Source of the DNA: an uncultured Bacteroidales bacterium
Lineage (GTDB): Bacteria > Bacteroidota > Bacteroidia > Bacteroidales > Paludibacteraceae
DNA length: 60,708 nt
Assembly: GCA_902799185.1 (NCBI GenBank)
Contig: CADBZO010000006.1
Span: 1 to 60,708, forward strand
Direction of reading: 5' to 3'
The notes beneath the pieces were generated by a model. That model was not told the origin of the DNA. It searched no databases and saw only the letters and a program-made list of their open reading frames with translations. The first letter of the stretch is position 1, and each line of letters starts with the position of its first letter. The position numbers and the translations under genes are program-made. Below, piece after piece: positions 23,745 through 32,700 of the stretch.

Positions 23745-24668
23745 TTATATCTTGCTTAACAACTCGTCCGTAGTCCATTCCATACGGTTGAAACCGAACC
23801 ATTTCTTGCCGAGGTCTTTGAGGCTCGCACCTACATGATAGACCGTATCGTCAATGCACAGGAACCGGTCGTGCGCACGGTCGAACTGCTCTACCTCTAT
23901 CGGCGCATACTGCGCGTTGTGCTTCTCAAAGTCCAAAGTCAGCTGGTGAGAAATGTTCCGGGTGTAAATCTTAGCCGACACGCCTTTGTTCCGCTTGTCC
24001 AGCATAGCCAGAACGCTGTCGTCCACATAGTTGTCAATCAGCACAATGCGTTTCTTCGCCTCGCGTATGCGGTCATTGATAAAAGAGTACGCATCGAAAA
24101 TCTGTCCGTCAAAGAAGATACCCTGTTTCGGCTTCACGCTGCCGTCATCCAGACGATTCAGGAGCGCTTCGAAATTATGCCCGATAGAAGCTATCTCATG
24201 CTTGGTTTCTATGCGGAATTGTTCCAGCGCATCAAGTCTCTGTAAGATACCGGCATTGGCTACGATAAAACGGCGCATAGCTACAAAAGCCTCAATAATC
24301 TGCACACTGAGATGCACCGCGACATCACTGCGCAGCACTGCCGAAAGCATGGCTACCCCCTGTTCGGTAAAAGCATAAGGAGTGGTGGGAGAATGTTTGA
24401 GGGGCTGAAACCTATCACACTTTGTGATAAGTTCATCTGTTTCGGACGGTGTCAGTTGGAAACGGAAACTCTCAGGAAAGCGTGCTGCATTACGTTTTAC
24501 CGCTTGATTGAGAGCAATCGTCTTGATTTGGTACAATTCGGCAAGGTCGCGGTCTAACATCACTTGAGTTCCCCGTATCGTGAAAATACGGTGTTCTATC
24601 TCTTGTTGACTGTACGATAGTTCTAAAGAGCTGGTGGTATTATGCTTTATCAACGTGCGGACTGCCAT
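23745..24668 (-). CDS. ORF6N domain DNA-binding protein
   Basis: 307 residues. IEHRIFTIRGTQVMLDRDLAELYQIKTIALNQAVKRN...RFPESFRFQL is the ORF6N (KilA-N related) DNA-binding domain, residues about 25-115, ending in YAFTEQGVAML. The C-terminal part (KGVSAKIYTRNISHQLTLDFEKHNAQY, FDRAHDRFLCIDDTVYHVGASL) resembles a phospholipase-D-like or MIT-associated module common in these proteins. Such proteins come from phage and mobile elements, though many are fixed on chromosomes. No phage genes are nearby. Function here unknown. Confidence 0.88.
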   Translation of the reverse strand: MAVRTLIKHNTTSSLELSYSQQEIEHRIFTIRGTQVMLDRDLAELYQIKTIALNQAVKRNAARFPESFRFQLTPSETDELITKCDRFQPLKHSPTTPYAFTEQGVAMLSAVLRSDVAVHLSVQIIEAFVAMRRFIVANAGILQRLDALEQFRIETKHEIASIGHNFEALLNRLDDGSVKPKQGIFFDGQIFDAYSFINDRIREAKKRIVLIDNYVDDSVLAMLDKRNKGVSAKIYTRNISHQLTLDFEKHNAQYAPIEVEQFDRAHDRFLCIDDTVYHVGASLKDLGKKWFGFNRMEWTTDELLSKI

Positions 24669-24706
24669 TTTGCGTCGAGATACTGACTACTTATACAAAT
24701 CGGGGG

Positions 24707-24737
24707 CAAAATTACTACATTTTTTCACATGACCAAA
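24707..24737 (-). promoter_or_regulatory. Promoter for the ORF6N gene
   Basis: The minus strand reads TTTG (24734-24737), 19 nt, TAATTTTG (24707-24714), 39 nt upstream of the start at 24668. Confidence 0.7.
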
Positions 24738-24795
24738 TATTGGGGCGAAAATTTTTTGAAGGAGTGCGTTTTATTTGCAAAAAATCCCTTTCTCC

Positions 24796-24826
24796 TTGCA
24801 TATGTGCAATTTTTGTTGTACCTTTG
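24796..24826 (+). promoter_or_regulatory. Promoter for the pectate lyase
   Basis: TTG (24796-24798), 20 nt, TACCTTTG (24819-24826). The start codon at 24844 is 18 nt downstream; longer starts would lie upstream of the transcript. Confidence 0.8.
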
Positions 24827-24843
24827 CACAAAATTCCACTAAC

Positions 24844-26466
24844 ATGAAAAAAATTCTTGCTACCCTGTGTATATTATTAGGTATGACGATACCTGCTTCT
24901 GCCGTGAGCTATTGTGCTTCCACTTCGTGGGGCTATGCCGGGACGTCCGTCACGGGCGGCGGCAACGCCACGCCAATGCCTGTGACGAACGAAGACGAGC
25001 TGAGCAAAGCTTTGAGCAAGAGCGACCGCGTGATTATCATCGCGCAGGACATCACCGTCACCAGCCATATCAGCACGGACAAGGACAACCTGACTATCCT
25101 GGCTCTGCCGGGCAAGCGGCTCATCTCCAAGCAGCAGAACAAAGACAACTCCGGTATCCTGTACCTCAAAGGCAACAACCTGCTGCTGCGCAACCTGACG
25201 TTCGAAGGTCCGGGCGCGTACGACGTGGACGGATGGGACAACCTGTGTCTGGACAAAGCCACCAACGTATGGGTGGACCACTGCGATTTCCAGGACGGAT
25301 GCGACGGCAATTTCGACATCAAAGGCAAGTCGGACAACGTCACGGTGACGTGGTGCCGTTTCCGCTATCTGAAAGCGCCTAAGGCGGGCGGTTCGGGCGG
25401 TTCGAACGACCACCGTTTCTCCAACCTGATAGGCTCAGGCTCAAGCGATAAGCCGGAGGACGGGACGTATAACGTCACCTACGGCTTCTGCTGGTGGGAC
25501 GAGGGCTGCAAGGAGCGCATGACCCGCTGCCGCAACTGCGAGCTGCATTTCCTCAACTGCTACTGGAACAGTTCCGTAGCGAACTACTACGTAGGTCCCG
25601 AGAACGCGAAATGCTATTTCGAGGGCTGCACCTTTGCCGGTAAAGCCAACAGCGCCAAAGGAATATGGAGTCCGTTCAGCGGCTCCACCAACTACTGCAC
25701 CTTCGTCAACTGTACGGGTAACCTGCCGTCCAACACGGCGACCGCCGTTGCCGCACCGGTCTACAGCTACGACAAGCTGTCCGCCGCTACGGCGAAGAAC
25801 TACGTCACCCATGCCTGCGGCGCAGGCGCCACGCTGACCGTGACCGGCAAAGCCGCTGTCTCTTCCTCCTGCGACGGCCAGGATGAAGGCCAGGGCGGCG
25901 GGCAAGGCGGAGCCGTCTCCGGCGATTGCTGCATCGCCCTCAGCCTGGGCGAAGAACCCACTACTGCCAACGGCGGCATCCCTGCGGCTTTCAGCCAGGT
26001 GGCCGTCACTGCCAGCCTCAGCACCGACGAGAGCAAAGGCTCCGGATGGAAACAAGACTACCTGAACATGGGCGCAAACAGCGACTACGTGACTTTCGAT
26101 TTCTCGGCATACAACACTACTATCGTGTCCGTCTCGTTCGACGTCACCATCCCCAACTGGGCGGACACCAAGAACACCGTTGCCTACCATTGGGACAGCG
26201 GCGAGGAAAGCCGATACACCATCAGCAGTTCCACGAAAGAGACGGTCTCACTGACCGCCCCCGCAGCCGCCAAGTCGTTCACCATCCGGCGTTCCGCCAG
26301 CACCGGCACACGCCTCACGCAGGCATGTTTCACGCTGAAAGCCACCACCACGGCGCTGGACAGCCCCGTACAAGAAACGCCCGCGCGAAAAATCATTCGC
26401 AACGGGCAGCTTCTTATTCTCCGTAACGGGAAGGCCTACACGCTCTCCGGCGCGGAAATACCCTAA
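24844..26466 (+). CDS. Secreted pectate lyase, PL1-like, with C-terminal sorting motif
   Basis: 540 residues. Signal peptide MKKILATLCILLGMTIPASA. The right-handed beta-helix region has ITVTSHISTDKDNLTILALPG, NLTFEGPGAYDVDGWDNL, WVDHCDFQDGCDGNFDIKG (Ca-binding Asp cluster, about 143-159), SNDHRFSNLIGS and GCKERMTRCRNCELHFLNCYW (candidate catalytic Arg about 225-230). A Gly/Gln linker near 345 leads to a beta-rich module, and the end is RNGQLLILRNGKAYTLSG, the motif shared by six exported proteins here. It cleaves polygalacturonate by beta-elimination outside the cell. The last 219 nt are overlapped by the convergent aldo/keto reductase frame. Confidence 0.92.
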   Translation: MKKILATLCILLGMTIPASAVSYCASTSWGYAGTSVTGGGNATPMPVTNEDELSKALSKSDRVIIIAQDITVTSHISTDKDNLTILALPGKRLISKQQNKDNSGILYLKGNNLLLRNLTFEGPGAYDVDGWDNLCLDKATNVWVDHCDFQDGCDGNFDIKGKSDNVTVTWCRFRYLKAPKAGGSGGSNDHRFSNLIGSGSSDKPEDGTYNVTYGFCWWDEGCKERMTRCRNCELHFLNCYWNSSVANYYVGPENAKCYFEGCTFAGKANSAKGIWSPFSGSTNYCTFVNCTGNLPSNTATAVAAPVYSYDKLSAATAKNYVTHACGAGATLTVTGKAAVSSSCDGQDEGQGGGQGGAVSGDCCIALSLGEEPTTANGGIPAAFSQVAVTASLSTDESKGSGWKQDYLNMGANSDYVTFDFSAYNTTIVSVSFDVTIPNWADTKNTVAYHWDSGEESRYTISSSTKETVSLTAPAAAKSFTIRRSASTGTRLTQACFTLKATTTALDSPVQETPARKIIRNGQLLILRNGKAYTLSGAEIP

Positions 26467-27417
26467 CCGTTTCCCTAATTCTCTGATTTGCAGGTTACTC
26501 TCCAGCTGCGCAACGGAGCTGGCGCCTACGATGACGGAAGTGACACCCTGCCGGGCAAGCACCCACCGCAACGCCTCCTGGGCGATGGTGCGGTTGTTGG
26601 AAGCGGCTTCCTGCTGCAAGTCCTTCAGGTAAGAGAGCAGTTGCGGCGTACGTCTGTCGGAAGTCAGGAAATGCTCTTTCGCCATACGCGAGTCCGCGGG
26701 AATGCCGTCGAGGTACCGGTCGGTGAGGAGTCCCTGCGCCAGCGGCGAATAAGCGATGAAGCCTATTCCCTGCTCCCGGCAGAAAGAGAGGATACCGTTG
26801 TCCATGGGTTCTCGGTTGAGCATGTTGAGCCGTCCCTGATAGATGAGCAGCGGCACATCGCGGTCACGGAGATAGGTGACCGCTTGCTGCAAGGGCTCCA
26901 AAGGCCAGTTGGAGATACCTACATAGAGCGCTTTTCCCGCCCGCACGACATCCACGAGCGTCTGCAGCGTCTCCTCGACAGGCGTGTCGGGGTCAAAACG
27001 GTGGGAATAGAACAGATCGACATAGTCAATCTTCATGCGCCGCAACGACTGGTCGAGCGAAGAGACGAGGTACTTGCGGCTGCCCCACTCGCCGTAAGGG
27101 CCTTCCCACATGCCGTAACCGGCTTTGGTAGAGATAAAAAGCTCGTCGCGGAAGGGGCGGAAATCCTCGTCCATGAGCCGTCCCATGGTCTCCTCCGCCG
27201 AACCCGCCGGCACGCCGTAGTTATTGGCGAAATCGAAATGGGTGACACCGTGGTCGAAGGCATAACGGGTGATGGCGCGGCTGCGCTCATAAGGGGCGTC
27301 GGCACCGAAGTTATGCCAGAAACCCAAACTGACCTTGGGAAGCAACACGCCGCTGTTGCCGCAGCGGTTGAAAGCCGTAGAGAGATGCTCGTAACGGGAA
27401 GGAGAAGGGGAGTACAT
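26248..27417 (-). CDS. Aldo/keto reductase (YghZ-like) with aberrant C-terminus
   Basis: 389 residues. THFDFANNYG (Asp, Tyr), FISTKAGYGMWEGPYGEWGSRKYL (Lys), DLFYSHRFD (His) and IVGASSVAQLESN give an AKR of the YghZ/Kv-beta-like group, which reduces small aldehydes with NADPH. The core is intact to about residue 320. After NLQIRELGKR the frame continues for 60-70 residues that are antisense to the pectate lyase end and resemble no AKR tail (Gly/Arg-rich). The normal terminal helix seems to have been lost at a junction. Being at the 3' end of the glucan operon, its metabolic link to glucan use is unclear. Confidence 0.88.
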   Translation of the reverse strand: MYSPSPSRYEHLSTAFNRCGNSGVLLPKVSLGFWHNFGADAPYERSRAITRYAFDHGVTHFDFANNYGVPAGSAEETMGRLMDEDFRPFRDELFISTKAGYGMWEGPYGEWGSRKYLVSSLDQSLRRMKIDYVDLFYSHRFDPDTPVEETLQTLVDVVRAGKALYVGISNWPLEPLQQAVTYLRDRDVPLLIYQGRLNMLNREPMDNGILSFCREQGIGFIAYSPLAQGLLTDRYLDGIPADSRMAKEHFLTSDRRTPQLLSYLKDLQQEAASNNRTIAQEALRWVLARQGVTSVIVGASSVAQLESNLQIRELGKRLGYFRAGERVGLPVTENKKLPVANDFSRGRFLYGAVQRRGGGFQRETCLREACAGAGGTPDGERLGGCGGGQ

Positions 27418-27433
27418 AAGGTGAAAGGTGTAT

Positions 27434-29743
27434 TTACAATTTGATATTTATAATTTGCGGAGTGGTGAGACAACGGGAGTCAGGGGCTATCCAGACCATG
27501 AACTCCGCCTCGTCGGTATCGAACCACACACGGCTGTTAAGTCCGTCATGCGCCTCGTGCCAATACCCCAGCTGCTCCGGCGTGAGGGTGAAAGAGACCG
27601 TACGGCTCTCACTGGCCGGGATGAAGACTTTCTGAAAACCTTTGAGTTCGCATATCGGCCGTACCAGATCGCCGGAGAGCTGGCGGACGTATAGTTGCGG
27701 TGTCTCATAGGCATCATACGAACCGGTGTTGGTGACGGTGCAGGAGATGGAGAGCTTGTCTATCTGCGGTGTGCCGTACTCGAAGGTGGTATAACTCAGT
27801 CCGAAGCCGAAGGGGACGAGCGGCTCCGTAGGGGTCTCCAGCCAATAGGACGACTGGCCGATAGAGAACTGGGGACAGCCGATAGGGATGGAGTCGATGA
27901 GCATGGGCGGGTCATATGACGGCCGGCCGGTGTTATGCCGGTTGTAATAGAGCGGTATCTGACCCACCGTCTTCGGGAAAGTCATCGTCGTCTTGCCGGA
28001 CGGTACCGCCTCGCCGGTGATGAGCCGTCGGAGTGCTTCACCCGCCATCGTACCGCCGTGGTAGGCATAGAGCACCGCCGAAGCCTGCTCCATCTGCCGG
28101 CCGATAGTAAGCGGTCTGCCCGCCATGATGATCAGGACGACAGGCTTGCCGGTAGCCGCCAGCGCATCCATCATCTGCGCCTGCGCTCCGGGCAGGTTGA
28201 GATCCGTACGGCACCGTGCCTCACCGGAGAGGATCGCCTCTTCGCCGGCGAAGAACAGGATCACGTCACACTTCTTAGCCGCCTCTACCGCCTGCCGGAT
28301 ATGCGACAGGTCCTTGTCGCGGCTATAGGTCAGGCCGGGTTCAAAAGTAACCGTGAACGGAGCATGGCGGGTTGCGGCCTGTTCAAAGGCCATGCGGGGC
28401 GTGACGGAGTGCGCCGGTTCGCCGTCGAAGATCCAAGTGCCTAACTGTTCCTTGGGCTGGTCCGCCAGCGGACCGCATATGAGTATATTTGATATTTGAG
28501 ATTTGGGATTTGCTATTTGGTTATTCAGGGGCAGGACACCGTCGTTCTTGAGAAGAATAGCGGACTGTACCGCCATCTCGGTAGCGGTCTCCAACGCCTC
28601 GGGGCTGTAAGGCTCCGGACCGTTCTCCGGCACGTAGGGGTTGTCAAAGAGCCCCAGACGGTATTTGAGCCTCAGGATAGAGCGCACACAGTCGTCTATC
28701 TGTTTCTCGCTCACCCGCCCTTCTTTGACCAGCTCCGCCAGGTAGTCATGGTAGATATTTCCCTGCATGTCCATCTCCATGCGGGCGTTGAGGCATCGGA
28801 GAGCCGCCTCTTTCTTATCCGCACAAAGGCCGTGGGGTACGAGATCCGAACCGGAGCCCCAGTCACTGACGAGCAAGGCGTCCGAATCCCATTCACGGCG
28901 TAAAATATCTATATTCAGATGGGTATTGGCGGAGGAAGGGAGTCCGTTGAGGTCGTTGAACGAACACATCACGCTCATCGCCCCGGCGTCCAGTGCAGCC
29001 TTGAAAGGCGGCAGATAGACGTCACGCAACTGTGTCTCCGGGATCCATGTGGTGTTATAGTCGCGTCCGCCCTCCGTAGCCGAATAGCCGGCGAAATGCT
29101 TCACGCAGGCAGCCATTCCAGGTACCATTTGGTCATTTACCATTTCTTTATTCACTTCGTTCATACGATCTGCTTCGCTGTATGGGTCATTTTGGTAGCC
29201 ACGGACAGTAGCGGCACCCATGACGGAGGTGAGGTATGTATCCTCGCCGTAGCCCTCTGCCACACGTCCCCATCGGGGGTCATGCGCCACGTCCACCATG
29301 GGCGAGAAGGCCCAGCGGACGCCCTCTGCCACCGCCTCCTGCGCCGTCAGTTGCGCGGCATGCTGCACCAGCTCCGGGTTCCAAGCCGCAGCCTGGCCCA
29401 GCGGTATGGGATAGATGGTACGGAAACCGTGGATCACATCACGCGCCGCCACCAGCGGGATACCCAGACGGGTCTCCTCCACCGCCATGCGTTGCAGGCG
29501 GTTGACCTCTTTGGCACCTACGATATTGAAGACCGAGCCTACCCTGCCCTCCCGGATCAGTGCCTCTTTCTCTTCGGCCGACCAGGAAGGGTCGAGCTGG
29601 TTCATCTGCCCGATCTTCTCCTCCAGCGTCATACGGGAGAGGAGGTCGTCAATAAAACGGTCTTCAGCGCTCTTATGGGAGCACGCACAGACGGCCATCA
29701 AGAGTATAGACAGCACCGTTGCGCGAAATGTATATCTGGCCAT
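27434..29743 (-). CDS. GH3 beta-glucosidase lipoprotein (BglX-like)
   Basis: 769 residues. The lipoprotein signal ends LLMAVCAC. The GH3 N-terminal barrel has DVIHGFRTIYPIPLGQAAAWNPEL, FSPMVDVAHDPRWGRVAEGYGED, VKHFAGY and the nucleophile motif LLVSDWGSGSDL (Asp 294). The C-terminal sandwich and FN3-like domain (FGFGLSYTTFEYG, LYVRQLSGDLVRP) follow. It probably releases glucose from beta-glucan oligomers in the periplasm or at the outer membrane. Odd: the stretches ADRMNEVNKEMVNDQMVPG (188-209), PKSQISN (near 430) and the last residues IINIKL are translated repeats. Its first 71 nt overlap the GH81 gene in another frame. Confidence 0.94.
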   Translation of the reverse strand: MARYTFRATVLSILLMAVCACSHKSAEDRFIDDLLSRMTLEEKIGQMNQLDPSWSAEEKEALIREGRVGSVFNIVGAKEVNRLQRMAVEETRLGIPLVAARDVIHGFRTIYPIPLGQAAAWNPELVQHAAQLTAQEAVAEGVRWAFSPMVDVAHDPRWGRVAEGYGEDTYLTSVMGAATVRGYQNDPYSEADRMNEVNKEMVNDQMVPGMAACVKHFAGYSATEGGRDYNTTWIPETQLRDVYLPPFKAALDAGAMSVMCSFNDLNGLPSSANTHLNIDILRREWDSDALLVSDWGSGSDLVPHGLCADKKEAALRCLNARMEMDMQGNIYHDYLAELVKEGRVSEKQIDDCVRSILRLKYRLGLFDNPYVPENGPEPYSPEALETATEMAVQSAILLKNDGVLPLNNQIANPKSQISNILICGPLADQPKEQLGTWIFDGEPAHSVTPRMAFEQAATRHAPFTVTFEPGLTYSRDKDLSHIRQAVEAAKKCDVILFFAGEEAILSGEARCRTDLNLPGAQAQMMDALAATGKPVVLIIMAGRPLTIGRQMEQASAVLYAYHGGTMAGEALRRLITGEAVPSGKTTMTFPKTVGQIPLYYNRHNTGRPSYDPPMLIDSIPIGCPQFSIGQSSYWLETPTEPLVPFGFGLSYTTFEYGTPQIDKLSISCTVTNTGSYDAYETPQLYVRQLSGDLVRPICELKGFQKVFIPASESRTVSFTLTPEQLGYWHEAHDGLNSRVWFDTDEAEFMVWIAPDSRCLTTPQIINIKL

Positions 29744-32700
29744 TCTTTATAAATTTGAAATTTGAGATTTGAGATTTGAGATATGCTTCTTCGATATCGG
29801 TTATAATCGGGTCGCAGAGGCCTTCTCCATAGACCTCCAACTCCCACAGGGACGCACCGTAGCCGGTGTTACGGGTCTTGCAGAAGATGCGCACAAACTG
29901 TGCCTCCACGGGTTCGTTATTGATGCGTATATCGTGGGGCTGCGTGCCGCCCGTAGCGCCCGTGACGGATTTGACGGTCGTATAGTTCTCGCCATCGGAG
30001 CTGACCTGGATATCGAACGAAGTAGCATAAGCGTTCTCCCAGATGAGCCGCACTTGCGTCAGGAGGTAACAATCCTCCAGATCGACCGCTATCCACTCGT
30101 TATCCTGGAAGCGGCTGGACCAGCGTGTGTCCATATCGCCATCCACAGCTTTTGGCGCTGCCGTTCCATCTCCTTCGGCTCCGGAGGCCGTTGCGGGTTT
30201 ATGGAGCGCGAGGTTCACTTCCTCAAACGGCAGGATGTGCACAATCGCCGTGCCGGTTCTCTCAAAGCACGGGAAGACGAGTTCGTGATCGCCCACCTGG
30301 GCGGCGAGATAAACGGAGCTGCAGGTATCCATGACGTCGCCAAACTGATTGAGGATGGAGACGACGAAAGTCTGCTGCGTCCCTATCGGCATGGTCACTT
30401 CTGCGGGTGTCACCTCTGCCGTAGCAGCCATCTCGGTCTCCATGACGATGATCGTCAGAGACGCTGAGCAACCGCCGACGGTTCGGGTCTCGGTGAAGAG
30501 GCCGTAGTCGGGGTATGTCTTCTGCTCCGAAGAGGTGGAGATGATTGCTCCATTGAAGCTATACGCCGTTGTGGTGAGGGTGGTCGTCTGCCCCTGCTGA
30601 AGCACCGTGTCGGACGCGGAGAGAGCTACTGCAAAGACTGTTTCCGGGTCGCCGGTCAGCGGTCGTCCATATGCCTCCAGTTCATAGAGCGAAGTACCGT
30701 ATTGCGTAGCTCGCTGGAGCCCTGTCAAGCGGATATATCGGGCGCGAGTGGGGCCTACCTCCATCCCCTCCCTAAAGGGAAGGGAGATTCTTTCTACACC
30801 GCCGGCAGAAGCGTAGGTAGCGGTATGCCAGGTCGTGCCGTCCGACGAGAGTGCGAGTTCGTATTCGGACGCAAAAGCTGTCTCCCAACGCAGGATGAGA
30901 TGGTCGATAAAACATACCTCGCCCAGATCCACCATCGCCCATTCTCCATCGTGATGCGTCGATCCCCAGCGTGTGTCCGTCTTGCCGTCCGTGAGATTTG
31001 CTGCCACACAACCGGCGTTCTCAAACGAAGAGACCGTCACGGGTTTATGCAGCGCGAGGTTCGGGTACGGCAGATCCCAAGCCATCGGGTCGGGTTCAAT
31101 CGTCTCTTCTTCATCTTCGATGGTCGTGATTGTACGGGTCTCGCCACTGGAGATCAGCGTCAGACCATGCGGCACAGTTACCGTAGTGTCCTTTGCTCCG
31201 AAGAAATGCACGGAGAGCGGCGTAGAAGCCACATTATAGACTGCGTATGTCATGCGTCCGCTGAGAGTGTCCGTATAAGCGCACGCCATCGGATGCGAAG
31301 CAAAGATATCATACCGTTTCTCGCCCAAGCCCTTATGCGAATGCGCGAGCCAATAAGTGATGCCGCCCGTGTCGGGGTTCTTCGCCAGCGCCTTTCCCAT
31401 CTGATCCATTCTGTCCCACACATGAATCGCCGAATCGGCATCGAAGAGCGAGAGGTACGACAGACACACATTGCCCAGACCCGACTCATCACCCAAACCG
31501 CCTTGCGGGGCTTCGTAGTTGCCGACTTCTTTGGTAGCGTACATCTGCGTGTAGTCCCATTTCGCGAAAGGCAGGTCCTCGCTGAAACAGTTGGTTAGGA
31601 TAGGCGAGATCGGCAGCCATTGGATGGAATGCATCCAAACGGGGTCGCCGGAGAACCATGTCCACCAACCCACACCCTGCATCGTCAGGTTGCAGCAATA
31701 AGGGTGGTTATATTTGGTAAAATCGATATTGCGACGTTTCTTGTCAAACCAATACTCCGCCGTAGCGCGCGTCTCGAGGGTATAACCCATTATACCGGCT
31801 TCGAGCATCTCTTGGTCTTGCAGCGCAGCGCCCAAAAGCCATACGCCGCCCCATCCTTGTATCGCTTCCGAAGAGGACTCCTGGCCGTTGCCGTTACCGG
31901 CATTACCCATTCCTCCTGCAAACGAATGTCCGCAGTAAGGATTAAAGGTCCGGAACCAAGGCTCGTCCGCCGAACGCTGCCAGTTGGCGTAATCGCGTGC
32001 CACCTCCCGTGCCATCGGACCATACTGAGTCCGGAAATCGTCATCCAGCATGCACAGCAGCGCCGACGCATAGACGAAATAACCGTAATGGAAATGGTGG
32101 TCATTGAAGGTATCCGAGTCATAAGAAGGATCCATGCCGATGAGTGCGCCCCATTTCGGGTAACGCGCAAAATAGAACCGCTCTTCGCCCGGCGTGAAGG
32201 TGTACCAGTTGACGAGCACTTCTTTCAGACGATTCTTCGCCATACGGAAAGTAGCCGTATCGCCCATCTGCAGCGCAAAAGTCATGTAATGCGCCATCTG
32301 CGTCAGCCCCTTTCCGCCCCAATAGGTATCGCCACCGAACGAACCACGCTTGGCATAATCGGCATTGAGCGCTGCCATACGGGCTTCGGAGAACTCTTCT
32401 CCCCACTCCATCGGAGCCGGGAAGAACGGCAGGAAGGGATGCACCGGATACGTAAACGTAAAATCGTTTCCCGCGTACAGTCGCATCGTGCCGCGAGGAG
32501 AGAGATAAGTACCATTGACCATTTGGTCATTTACCATTTGGCCATTTGAGTCATAGTAATGATGCGGCAGAAAGGCCATCAAAACATTTACCATTTGGTC
32601 ATTTACCATTTGGTCTGTACTGACATGAAAAGTCGTCGTGAGCGACGAGGTAGCGGCATTATATGCGTACGAGAAAGTGGTCTTACGCGGGATTTGGAAC

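Noticed and set aside
23745-24668. Prophage remnant around the ORF6N gene
   Set aside because: ORF6N proteins are phage-related, but no integrase, structural gene or attachment repeat is present and the flanks are ordinary chromosomal genes.
26248-26466. Frameshift in the pectate lyase C-terminus
   Set aside because: The pectate lyase frame is open and ends in the conserved C-terminal motif, so the defect belongs to the aldo/keto reductase side.
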